A DNA stretch of 64,000 bases from NCBI GenBank assembly GCA_041399085.1, contig JAWKTM010000033.1:1-64000 (forward strand), read 5' to 3'. The notes under the pieces are model-generated. The model was given only the letters and a program-made list of their open reading frames with translations, did no database searches and was not told the origin of the DNA. This document shows positions 9,652 to 17,196 of this stretch, one piece after another. This stretch comes from JAWKTM01 sp041399085 (GTDB lineage: Bacteria > Planctomycetota > Planctomycetia > Pirellulales > Pirellulaceae). Numbering within the stretch: position 1 is the first letter of the stretch; each line of letters starts with the position of its first letter. The position numbers and the translations under genes were made by a program.

Positions 9652-9901
9652 CCTGTGGTTCATGCCAATTCGTGGCCCGACCTGGCTCGATAGGTGCTTC
9701 TCGAAGACCCGCGTGACTCGCATCGGCACACGTCGCTGGGTTCACCGAGCGTCGTTTGCTTTCCAGACTCGCGAGGGAGTAGAATGCGGCGGTCGGCGAG
9801 AATGGTTGGCGCCGATCACCGATATGACTGCCGCCAAGAATGTCTCCACCGCGGCGAATACCGGTTGAAATTGCTTTCATCCCCAACGGAGTTTGCCAAT
9901 C

Positions 9902-10198
9902 ATGTCGGAAAATGCGGGAAGTGAAGAACGCAAAGGGACGCGGGTGACGTTCCTGGATCAAACGGGAGCGAAATCGGTCGACGCGGTGATTGCCGATACG
10001 GTGACCGTGAAACGCATTTTGCCCAACATTATCACGAAGATGAATCTGCCCGTGATGGGCCCCGACGGGCAGCCGATGAGCTACAGCTTGGACCACAAGG
10101 AAGGCGGCAAGCGGCTGCGCGAAGATCAGACGTTGGTGGCCGCGCACGTGAAAGACGGCGACCATTTGATCGTTTATCCGGAAATCGTCGCGGGTTGA
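9902..10198 (+). CDS. Ubiquitin-like beta-grasp protein (conjugation substrate)
   Basis: The 98-residue protein has the beta-grasp pattern: strand GTRVTFLDQ, a helix (VKRILPNIITKMNL), then DGQPMSYSLDH, RLREDQTLVAAHVKDGDHLIVYPE, ending IVAG. The middle resembles the YukD/EsaB ubiquitin-like family, but here it heads an operon with E2, E1, JAMM and RING genes, so it is most likely the protein tag. The last residue is Gly98 with no tail behind it, so activation would need no processing, and there is a single Gly rather than GG. The ATG at 9902 has ACGGAG ten bases upstream; a TTG three codons earlier is a weaker choice. That it is conjugated is inferred from context, not shown. Confidence 0.8.
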   Translation: MSENAGSEERKGTRVTFLDQTGAKSVDAVIADTVTVKRILPNIITKMNLPVMGPDGQPMSYSLDHKEGGKRLREDQTLVAAHVKDGDHLIVYPEIVAG

Positions 10199-10257
10199 GT
10201 TGCCCGTGCGAACTTGCCGTCACGCCGCAAGTTCAGCTCACATTAGGAACCAGGCCG

Positions 10258-11052
10258 ATGCGCGAATCTCCCCGCACTCGCCGATTGCGAACGGACTTAA
10301 AGGCTCTTGAAAGCCTGAAAGCCGACAGTTCGATTCTGGACTTCTCCGTGCCGGGCCCGATGTTCGGCGGTCCGCCGGAGGTCTATCTGATTCGCTTCAA
10401 TGGTCGCGGACTTCAGCGTCATCACGGCGCCGATGTGACGATTCGCGATCAGCACGAATTGACGATTCAACTGGGCGCATCGTATCCGCGGATGATGCCG
10501 GAACTGCATTGGAAGTCGCCGATTTTCCACCCCAATATTTCAGCCAGCGGAGCCGTTTGTTTAGGTGGCTACGGGACGCATTGGGTGCCCAGCGTGAATC
10601 TGGACGAGCTGTGCGAAATGCTCTGGGAGATGGTCCGGTATCGAAATTTTGACGTCGATAGTCCGTACAACCGCGAGGCCGCCTTGTGGGCCAAGACGCA
10701 GACTCAGTTTCGTTTTCCCGTCGATGATCGGCCGATTCGCGATCGTGTCGCCAGTCGCGCCGCCGCGGCTGATTCCCAAGCGGGTGCGGCGCCTCGGATT
10801 ATGGTCGATGCGGGCAGGCCAGCCAAAAACGAATCGCCAACCGAACCGCCGCCGATTCACGTTCTTCCCGCGAGACGCACCGACTCGCCTGTTCCGGTGA
10901 ACCCATATACTCGTCCGCACTCCCCTGCCCTTCCGCCCGCGAGCAACGATGCGGACGACGGCATCTACATCCTCGACGATGCGTCGGACGATGAAGTCGT
11001 GGATGCGGAAATCGTGGCGGCCGAGCAGACAGATATCCTGTTTCTGAATTAG
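10258..11052 (+). CDS. E2 ubiquitin-conjugating-like enzyme with SIM-like tail
   Basis: The 264-residue protein has a UBC fold over residues 1-155. The core reads YPRMMPELHWKSPIFHPN then SASGAVCLGGYGTHW, which lines up with the eukaryotic E2 pattern YP..PP, FHPN and G.ICL. The predicted catalytic Cys is 101 and the HPN Asn is 93. It would accept the Ubl as a thioester from the E1 encoded downstream. After residue 160 comes a disordered Pro/Arg-rich linker and an acidic tail holding DGIYILDD and TDILFLN, motifs also found in the second E2 (14409-15149). The start at 10258 has AGGA at 10245-10248 and matches the N-terminus of the paralogue; a TTG at 10195 overlapping the Ubl stop is possible. 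Confidence 0.85.
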   Translation: MRESPRTRRLRTDLKALESLKADSSILDFSVPGPMFGGPPEVYLIRFNGRGLQRHHGADVTIRDQHELTIQLGASYPRMMPELHWKSPIFHPNISASGAVCLGGYGTHWVPSVNLDELCEMLWEMVRYRNFDVDSPYNREAALWAKTQTQFRFPVDDRPIRDRVASRAAAADSQAGAAPRIMVDAGRPAKNESPTEPPPIHVLPARRTDSPVPVNPYTRPHSPALPPASNDADDGIYILDDASDDEVVDAEIVAAEQTDILFLN

Positions 11053-11094
11053 AAGCGCAAGTCGCCTCCTCTTTTCCAGTGACAACCTCGAACC

Positions 11095-11634
11095 ATGCCG
11101 GACGTACAGCCTGTCGCGAAACCGCTGCCTGTCGCGCCCGGCCGCCAACGAGTCCGCACGATCGGCCGGCTGCGTCCTCATTGCCTGCCGATTTTCGTCC
11201 ATGAGAGCGTGCTGGAATCCATTCTCGACTACTCCGAACAAGACCTACGGCAAGAACGCGGCGGTTTTCTGATCGGCGGCTTTTATCATGACCAGCGACA
11301 GTACATCGAAATACGTTCCTTCTTGCCGGCCACGGAAACTCGGGCCGGCGCGGCGTCACTGCGATTCACGCACGACACGTGGGCTTCGCTGACTCGCGAA
11401 GTGGATCAGCGTTTTCCCGACGAGTTGGTTGTTGGCTGGCAACACACTCATCCTAATTTGGGTGTATTCTTATCCGGCTACGATCTGTTCATTCATCGCA
11501 ATTTTTTCCGCGAGACATGGCAGGTCGCATTGGTAGTGGATCCGGTGCGTCAAGAGTTTCGGTTCTTTCAATGGCAAGCTGACGAAGTTGTCGACTGTGG
11601 ATTTATTTGCGTGCAAAGCGAATCGCATGGATAA
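11095..11634 (+). CDS. JAMM/MPN+ metalloprotease (deubiquitinase-like), soluble
   Basis: The 179-residue protein has a full JAMM zinc site: Glu54 (QERGGFLIGG), then HTHPNLGVFLSGYD with His117, His119, Ser127 and Asp130. Enzymes of this class cleave isopeptide bonds next to ubiquitin-like modifiers. As the Ubl already ends in Gly, removal of the tag from targets is more likely than maturation. No membrane segment is seen. The last 8 bases overlap the E1 start at 11627, so the two are probably translated together. Its motif block is close to that of the membrane JAMM protein at 12915-14255, suggesting they are duplicates. Confidence 0.88.
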   Translation: MPDVQPVAKPLPVAPGRQRVRTIGRLRPHCLPIFVHESVLESILDYSEQDLRQERGGFLIGGFYHDQRQYIEIRSFLPATETRAGAASLRFTHDTWASLTREVDQRFPDELVVGWQHTHPNLGVFLSGYDLFIHRNFFRETWQVALVVDPVRQEFRFFQWQADEVVDCGFICVQSESHG

Positions 11635-12817
11635 AGACGAGTTGTGGATTGATGACGACGACCGCTATTCGCGGCTCCGTCTAATTGCTTGGTGGGACCA
11701 ACGCAAGTTGGCCGAGGCCAAAATATTGGTTGTGGGCGCGGGCGCCTTGGGTAATGAAGTGTTGAAGAATCTGGCACTGTTGGGCGTGGGCCAGATCGTT
11801 GTTGTGGACTTTGACCAAATCGAACAATCAAACCTCACCCGGAGCGTCCTGTTCCGCCGGCGCGATTGTGGGCGATCCAAGGCCGAAGTGGCGGCCGAAG
11901 CCTTGGCCGACATGAACCCCGATACCGTTGTGACTCCATTATCGGTGAATGTACTCACCGAAATTGGATTAGGGACGTTCCGGGATGTGGATGTCGTAAT
12001 CGGTTGCCTTGACAATCGCGAAGCGCGGCTGTGGGTGAATCGCTGTTGCTGGAAGGTGGGAACGCCCTGGATCGATGGCGGAATCCAAGAGATCAACGGC
12101 GTGGTAAAAGTCTTTGTGCCGCCTCGGCCTGGAGCGACGGACCAGGACTCGACGCCACACGCGTGTTATGAATGCGCCATGACCGAAATGGATTATCGAC
12201 TGATTAACCTGCGTTATAGCTGCCCGCTGCTAAGAAACGAAGATATCCAATCCGGCAAGGTGCCGACGGCTCCCACAATTTCTTCCATGATTGGCGGCTT
12301 ACAGACGCAAGAAGCACTGAAGCTGATTCATGGTCTTCCCGTGTCGGCGGGTGAAGCGGTGGTTTACAACGGTGTGTCAAACCAGTTTTACAAGACTCGC
12401 TTTCAATTCCGCGAGGATTGTTTGAGCCACGAGACGTATGCCCAGCCTGTTGTTACGCCCTTGTCGGCGCGAACGAATACAGTCCGAGATCTGTTCGCGT
12501 GGATCGCGCGGCACGACGCGGCGGAGCCACCGTTTCGGCTGATTTTGGATCGCGATTTGGTGCGGGTTTTGAGCTGTGAACAGTGTGGGTGGTCGCGCGA
12601 GGTGATGCGTCCCATCCAATTAGTTGGAATGACGGATTCGCGTTGCCCGCAATGCGAGCATCTTGCGCGGCCGTCGCTGATCCATGCCGTTGATTCGGAC
12701 TCTCCATTGGCCGACGAGCGTCTTAGTCGTTTGGGAGTTCCGTCCTACGATATTGTGCGAGTCGCTTCCCAACAGGGCGAACGTGTTTATCTGTTGGCGG
12801 CTGATCGTGACCTCTGA
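11627..12817 (+). CDS. E1-like (ThiF family) Ubl-activating enzyme with zinc ribbon
   Basis: The 396-residue protein carries the E1/ThiF/MoeB adenylation domain. It has nucleotide loop GAGALG (37-42), DFDQIEQSNLTR (Asp61, Asp63, Asn69, Arg72), and a crossover region with CYEC (180-183) followed by YSCPLL. Cys199 is in the place of the catalytic Cys of this family. The helix TAPTISSMIGGLQTQEALKLI follows. After about residue 270 is a C-terminal extension with a second zinc ribbon (CEQC...CPQC, about 315-345). It would adenylate the Ubl C-terminal Gly and pass it to the E2. The start at 11627 overlaps the JAMM stop; an earlier in-frame start at 11588 lacks family sequence. Confidence 0.88.
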   Translation: MDKDELWIDDDDRYSRLRLIAWWDQRKLAEAKILVVGAGALGNEVLKNLALLGVGQIVVVDFDQIEQSNLTRSVLFRRRDCGRSKAEVAAEALADMNPDTVVTPLSVNVLTEIGLGTFRDVDVVIGCLDNREARLWVNRCCWKVGTPWIDGGIQEINGVVKVFVPPRPGATDQDSTPHACYECAMTEMDYRLINLRYSCPLLRNEDIQSGKVPTAPTISSMIGGLQTQEALKLIHGLPVSAGEAVVYNGVSNQFYKTRFQFREDCLSHETYAQPVVTPLSARTNTVRDLFAWIARHDAAEPPFRLILDRDLVRVLSCEQCGWSREVMRPIQLVGMTDSRCPQCEHLARPSLIHAVDSDSPLADERLSRLGVPSYDIVRVASQQGERVYLLAADRDL

Positions 12818-12914
12818 TATTTCGCCTGGACAAGTGAGACGCACGACAACCGAGACGCGCGACAACGGAGCGGAAAAATAGACGGGCAAACTAACATGGC
12901 GATTGGGAACCGCG

Positions 12915-14255
12915 ATGGACATTGAATTCGGCGAACTCGAGCACACACAGCCTGTCGTGCAATTGCGCCCGGATCGCAATAAGCACTACGCGGTCGTTGC
13001 GTGTGGATCGCCGGATGAAAACGAGCTGGCAATCTTCGTCGATGTCGATGTGATGCGGGATATGGAGGCCCATGCCCTCGATGATACCAGCGTCGAATTG
13101 GGCGGAGTGTTGCTCGGCGGCCAATATACGGACGAGGAGGGCCGGCCGTTCGTATTGGTCACGGACAGCTTGCGAGCCGAACACTATGAGAGCACCAAAG
13201 GTAGCTTCAAGTTCACGCACGAGACTTGGGAGAAGATCACGCGCGAGCGAGAATTATTTCCGGCCGAGCTTCAAATGGTTGGCTGGTATCATACGCATCC
13301 CGATTGGGGCGTATTTCTTTCGCATATGGATATGTTCATTTGCGATCATTTCTTCAACAAGCCGCTGGATGTGGCATTGGTGATCGACCCGTGCCGGGGC
13401 GATCGGGGATGGTTTCAGTGGACGGGTGATCCAAACGAGAGGGTCCGTCGGACCGGCGGCTTCTATTTGACGGCCTCACGCTTTCGTGCGAACGAACTTC
13501 AGCGGTACACGCAGATATTGGAAGGCAAACTGGATATGGCTCGAGAAACTCGGTTTCCAATCGGTGACGCCCCTTATCCCGCGCCCATTATAAATGTGGG
13601 AGATCGAGGCGGATCGTGGCAATCTCTGGCCGTGATGGGGATGTTGACGGCTCAGTTTCTACTATTGGGTTTATTGGCATGGAAGCTATTGACGCCTCAG
13701 CCTGTGATGGTGACCGGAGCTCAGCGCGAGGCCGATCGGCTGGCGGCACAGCAGGCCATACTGAATGAGGTGATTGGCAAGCTGGATGTCGCGCCGGACG
13801 GGTTGGTTGATGAGTTGACGGAAACGAGGGCACGGGCCGAGGAATTGTCCACGGATAAACTGGCTCAGCAGGCGTATCTGCGGGAATTGCAGCAGCAAAC
13901 GGCGGAATTGGGCAGCGAACGCGACGACTTGGTTTCCGATCGCGATCGTTGGCGAACGTCTCACGAGCAGCTCGAATCCAAGCTAGACGACCAGAAACTG
14001 CGGATCGCCGCGCTCACCAAAGAGCTTCGCGCGCTCCAGGGGATCGACGATGAAACTCTTTCCGACGCGACGGACGAAGCCAAATCGACCGGGGGTTTAA
14101 GCCGAACTTGGTGGATCGTGATCTCCGTCGCGGCGGCCGTCGTGCTGGCCGGAGCATTGGCCGCGATCTCGGTTCGAGCCGATCGCGAAAAAAGGCAAGA
14201 CGGGGAGGAGCAGCCCATCGACCCAAGCGCGTTCGAGGCGGATAATGACACTTAG
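12915..14255 (+). CDS. Membrane-anchored JAMM protease with coiled-coil loop
   Basis: The 446-residue protein has an N-terminal JAMM domain with Glu61 and HTHPDWGVFLSHMD (His126, His128, Ser136, Asp139), so it should be active. A hydrophobic helix at about 236-256 is followed by a long charged, heptad-like region (about 270-385) predicted as coiled coil, a second helix at about 398-420 and an acidic tail. If the protease domain is cytoplasmic, as its substrates suggest, the coiled coil lies outside the inner membrane and the tail inside. This shape implies removal or sensing of Ubl marks at the membrane in response to something outside. A TTG at 12903 is an alternative start. The 97-base gap before it holds a 16-base tandem repeat (12836-12851, 12852-12867). 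Confidence 0.85.
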   Translation: MDIEFGELEHTQPVVQLRPDRNKHYAVVACGSPDENELAIFVDVDVMRDMEAHALDDTSVELGGVLLGGQYTDEEGRPFVLVTDSLRAEHYESTKGSFKFTHETWEKITRERELFPAELQMVGWYHTHPDWGVFLSHMDMFICDHFFNKPLDVALVIDPCRGDRGWFQWTGDPNERVRRTGGFYLTASRFRANELQRYTQILEGKLDMARETRFPIGDAPYPAPIINVGDRGGSWQSLAVMGMLTAQFLLLGLLAWKLLTPQPVMVTGAQREADRLAAQQAILNEVIGKLDVAPDGLVDELTETRARAEELSTDKLAQQAYLRELQQQTAELGSERDDLVSDRDRWRTSHEQLESKLDDQKLRIAALTKELRALQGIDDETLSDATDEAKSTGGLSRTWWIVISVAAAVVLAGALAAISVRADREKRQDGEEQPIDPSAFEADNDT

Positions 14256-14408
14256 TAGCGCGCGTTTCTGCTTTGATATTATGTTGCTACCAACCGTAGA
14301 TGGTCAACACTCGTGCCGCCTAAATAGAGCCATCGCTTGCGGCGGAATACGATACGATAGTTCGCCCACTGGATGCATAAACACCGCCAAAGCGGATCGG
14401 AGATTGCC

Positions 14409-15149
14409 GTGAACGACTCGCCGCGCCGAAAACGTTTGGCCGAGGACTTAGTGAATTTAAGACAGTTAGACGAAGCGAGTTCGATACTGGAAGTTCAATG
14501 TGAGGGCGATTTGCCAGATCGCTATACGTTGCAGTTTCGGGGACGCGGATTAGCCACTGAACCTCGACCGGGCGAATCCATCGCCTATGTCGAATTGCAC
14601 CGCGTCGACTTGCGGTTGCCCTATTCGTACCCCCAGCGGCCGCCGGATATCCGCTGGCTCACGCCCTTGTTTCATCCCAATGTCTCATTTAGCGGGTTCA
14701 TCAACCTGGCGGATATCGGCCTCACGTGGAACGAAACCGTATCACTAGACAGTGTGTGCGAGCGACTATGGGATGTGGCGCGTTTGGCTTTTGTGGACTT
14801 AGACGATTCCACCAACTACACGGCTCGGGCATGGTTTGCCGACGAGCATGGTTTGACCTTGCCAGTTGATGGGCGACCACTAAGAACCCAAGCGGCCGAG
14901 TCGTCGCCAAACATTATTCGTTATGAACGCCGACCAGCGTCATCCGCAAGCCCTCGCCCGCTCGACATCCCGCCGGTCCGAACCGCCTCGTCCGGGTCGA
15001 ACGAGAACGCGGAGCACATGGGCCGCCAGCGACGTGAGGATCGAGACGTCTTTTATATCAACGAAGACACGCCGGTGCCGGAATTGCCCCGCGTTCGCCG
15101 TCCACTTCAGGGCGGTGACACGGATGTGTTCTATATCGGCGAGGAATAA
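14409..15149 (+). CDS. UEV-like inactive E2 paralogue with SIM-like tail
   Basis: The 246-residue protein aligns over its first 150 residues with the E2 at 10258. YSYPQRPPDIRWLTPLFHPN matches YPRMMPELHWKSPIFHPN, and SFSGFINLADIGLTW matches SASGAVCLGGYGTHW. The catalytic Cys is replaced by Asn99, so it cannot form the usual thioester. It is therefore like eukaryotic UEV proteins (Mms2/Uev1), which partner an active E2. The C-terminal tail holds RDVFYINED and TDVFYIGEE. The GTG at 14409 has GGAG at 14399-14402 and gives an N-terminus (MNDSPRRKRL) matching the paralogue; an ATG at 14373 is an alternative. The 153-base gap upstream may hold an internal promoter, but none is clear. Confidence 0.82.
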   Translation: MNDSPRRKRLAEDLVNLRQLDEASSILEVQCEGDLPDRYTLQFRGRGLATEPRPGESIAYVELHRVDLRLPYSYPQRPPDIRWLTPLFHPNVSFSGFINLADIGLTWNETVSLDSVCERLWDVARLAFVDLDDSTNYTARAWFADEHGLTLPVDGRPLRTQAAESSPNIIRYERRPASSASPRPLDIPPVRTASSGSNENAEHMGRQRREDRDVFYINEDTPVPELPRVRRPLQGGDTDVFYIGEE

Positions 15150-15169
15150 AGGAACAAAGGGCGTCACCG

Positions 15170-16018
15170 GTGAGTTGCCTCGCGACAGTGGCCATTCTGG
15201 TGGTGGTTGTATTGGTCGTCATTCATTGGTCGGCCAAGGCGAATGAGCGCGCGCGGCAAGGACGGCTCTATAGTGCTCTGGCCCGCCGTTTTTCCGGTGT
15301 CTACATCGGGGGTGGTTGGACTTCCGCGCCGACGATCCGTTTTCGCTATGGGGCGACACAAGCTGTCGTCCAGATTTACCAGGGCGCCAAACGCGAACAT
15401 GACCAGACGGTTGCGATTTCGATCGACTGGGCGGAATCCGAGCTTTGGTGTGAAATCATCTCACCGCGCGAGACGATTGGTGATTCGCCGTTTCGCACCG
15501 TGCAAGCTTTCGAGACGGATGACCCCGATTTCAATCACCGGTTCTTGGTGCGCGCGACGCGTGTGTCCGAGGGTAAAAAACTGCTATCGCGAGGCGTACA
15601 ATGGCAGTTGGAAGAGTTGCGGCGTATGGCGACGCCCGCGAATGTATATGTCGAGATTGGCCATGGACGCCTCCGTGTGCGTCGCCCATTTCATCAAGTA
15701 AGAATGCCCGATTTGGAATGCTTCATCCGGCGTTCGTTAGAGCTGTACGATCAGGCGATGTTGACTCGCGCCGTGGGCATCGAGTTCGTGGAATCGGAAG
15801 AGGCCAAGCTCATCATCGAAGCGAAATGTCAAGTATGCGGCGAAGACGTCGTGGATGACATGGTGATCTGCCGCCGTTGTAAGACGCCGCATCATCGCGA
15901 TTGCTGGCTGTATTTCGGATCATGCTCGACCTATGGTTGTCAGGAGTCTCACTTCACGGTTCCGGCGTCGGCCGAAGCCGTCGCGCCGCCTCGTGACTCG
16001 TCGGAGCCCTCGCCATGA
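15170..16018 (+). CDS. Membrane-anchored RING-like protein (candidate E3)
   Basis: The 282-residue protein starts with one membrane helix (residues 5-20). A beta-rich domain of about 190 residues without a recognised family follows, then a C-terminal treble-clef motif: Cys220, Cys223, Cys234, Cys237, His241/242, Cys245, Cys252, Cys257 (CQVC...CRRC...HHRDC...CSTYGC). This matches the prokaryotic RING finger families described next to ubiquitin-like genes, so it is a candidate E3 ligase placing the E2 at the membrane. The start is GTG at 15170 with AGGAA upstream, 20 bases after the UEV-like gene. Ligase activity is inference; a structural zinc domain without ligase activity is possible. Confidence 0.78.
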   Translation: MSCLATVAILVVVVLVVIHWSAKANERARQGRLYSALARRFSGVYIGGGWTSAPTIRFRYGATQAVVQIYQGAKREHDQTVAISIDWAESELWCEIISPRETIGDSPFRTVQAFETDDPDFNHRFLVRATRVSEGKKLLSRGVQWQLEELRRMATPANVYVEIGHGRLRVRRPFHQVRMPDLECFIRRSLELYDQAMLTRAVGIEFVESEEAKLIIEAKCQVCGEDVVDDMVICRRCKTPHHRDCWLYFGSCSTYGCQESHFTVPASAEAVAPPRDSSEPSP

Positions 16019-16125
16019 GAGAGCCGGGCTTGGCGCTGTTGACAGTGTTCTTGTTGGCTTTCGTCGGGGCCTGTTCGACCTACGGTTGCGGCGAAACACG
16101 TTTTGTTGAAGCTCGACGAAAATGA
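16015..16125 (+). CDS. 36-residue hydrophobic peptide closing the Ubl operon
   Basis: The ATG overlaps the RING gene stop (ATGA), a hallmark of coupled translation. The 36-residue product has one hydrophobic segment (LALLTVFLLAFVGAC), a lipobox-like VGAC and a basic C-terminus. It contains CSTYGC, the same six residues that end the RING motif of the preceding gene. It may be a small lipoprotein or membrane peptide. It is too short to be sure it is a gene; the overlap and the hydrophobic pattern are the support. Confidence 0.45.
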   Translation: MREPGLALLTVFLLAFVGACSTYGCGETRFVEARRK

Positions 16126-16153
16126 GCCGCTTCCGAGCATCGCGGTTATTTTG

Positions 16154-17089
16154 CTATTTGAGCGGCAAGTAAACATCCGAAATCATTTCGGAAGTCGGCG
16201 TTTCTTCCGAGTTGTTGCGATAGATCTCATAAGGATGGACCTGTTTGCTCAGTTTGAGCTTTTTGTGGCGGGCATACTGAAAGCCGGATGACCAAGCGTT
16301 TCCTAAGTGTTCATAGCGGCCCGTGTGGCGAATGGTCAGACTGTTCGTCGCGGGAATGGCCACTTGTGACAAAGGGGCGGCGACGGCCGGCGCCGTGGTC
16401 GGCATCACATATCCGGCAGTGTACTCGCAGCGCTTATTCTTCAAGTCCCATACATGGTAGATGCTCACGGCTTCGCCTTCGCGAGAAAGGTGTTGCTTAG
16501 CAATCGCATCCTCCGCTTGTTGGAACGCGTTCCTCATCGACTCGCAGATTTGATCGAATGAACAGGAGGATCGCACGCCCACTACAGTGTGGGCCGGCAT
16601 GGGTTTGACTCCTTGAATGTCGATGTCGGATTGCACTTGTCCTGTTTCGATCAACTCCTTAAGCATCTTAAGGCCGCGTTCATAATCCATCCCAATGAAC
16701 GTATCCATCTGACCTGCCATCCAAAACATGAACCACGGCAGCGAGCCGTACATGTGCCAAGTCACCTTCGTGCCATCGCCAGCCGGTTCGATGTCGAAGG
16801 TCACGCGAGCTTGCGACTTGAAGGGTTTAAGAAACAGCAAACGCTCCTCAATGAAACCGGGCCGGTCGAGCTTCGTGTGCTCGATCTCTCCCTGCCCGAC
16901 CAGCTCGCCCGTCCATTCGTACTTGGAACCCACGGAGTTGGAATCCTGGGTTACCACCACCTTGGCTTGCTTCTCCATGCATAGCCACGGCGACCACATG
17001 CTCCAGGTATTGAAATCCGAGGCCGTGTCAAACACCTGTTGCGGCGAGGCTTGGATGTGAGTGGAACGGAAAACATGATAAGCGGGCAT
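16154..17089 (-). CDS. SRPBCC domain fused to GyrI-like effector domain
   Basis: The 311-residue cytoplasmic protein has two parts. Residues 1-150 are an SRPBCC/polyketide cyclase-like ligand-binding fold (HVFRSTHIQASPQQVFDTASDFNTWSMWSPW split over the first strands and helix). Residues 165-311 are a GyrI/AraC-effector-like domain, with HTGRYEHLGNAW and a C-terminal DVYLPLK, the usual ending of that fold. Proteins with this fusion are common and bind small hydrophobic ligands; no reaction can be named. The start at 17089 opens the SRPBCC domain. It converges on the Ubl operon, its stop lying 28 bases from the end of the small peptide gene. Confidence 0.82.
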   Translation of the reverse strand: MPAYHVFRSTHIQASPQQVFDTASDFNTWSMWSPWLCMEKQAKVVVTQDSNSVGSKYEWTGELVGQGEIEHTKLDRPGFIEERLLFLKPFKSQARVTFDIEPAGDGTKVTWHMYGSLPWFMFWMAGQMDTFIGMDYERGLKMLKELIETGQVQSDIDIQGVKPMPAHTVVGVRSSCSFDQICESMRNAFQQAEDAIAKQHLSREGEAVSIYHVWDLKNKRCEYTAGYVMPTTAPAVAAPLSQVAIPATNSLTIRHTGRYEHLGNAWSSGFQYARHKKLKLSKQVHPYEIYRNNSEETPTSEMISDVYLPLK

Positions 17090-17196
17090 GGCCTGAATTC
17101 TCCCGACGAGAAGTGGAGCAAAACGTGACGACGCGATTGTACCGCGCGTCATCCGAGTTTCCATACAGCTACGTTCCGGCCGAAAAACGCCCGATT

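Noticed and set aside
10195..10257. TTG start for the first E2 overlapping the Ubl stop
   Set aside because: The ATG at 10258 has a good ribosome site and matches the N-terminus of the paralogous E2; kept only as an alternative.
14281..14412. 43-codon frame before the UEV-like gene whose stop overlaps its GTG start
   Set aside because: The overlap is tempting, but there is no ribosome site and the composition is not protein-like.
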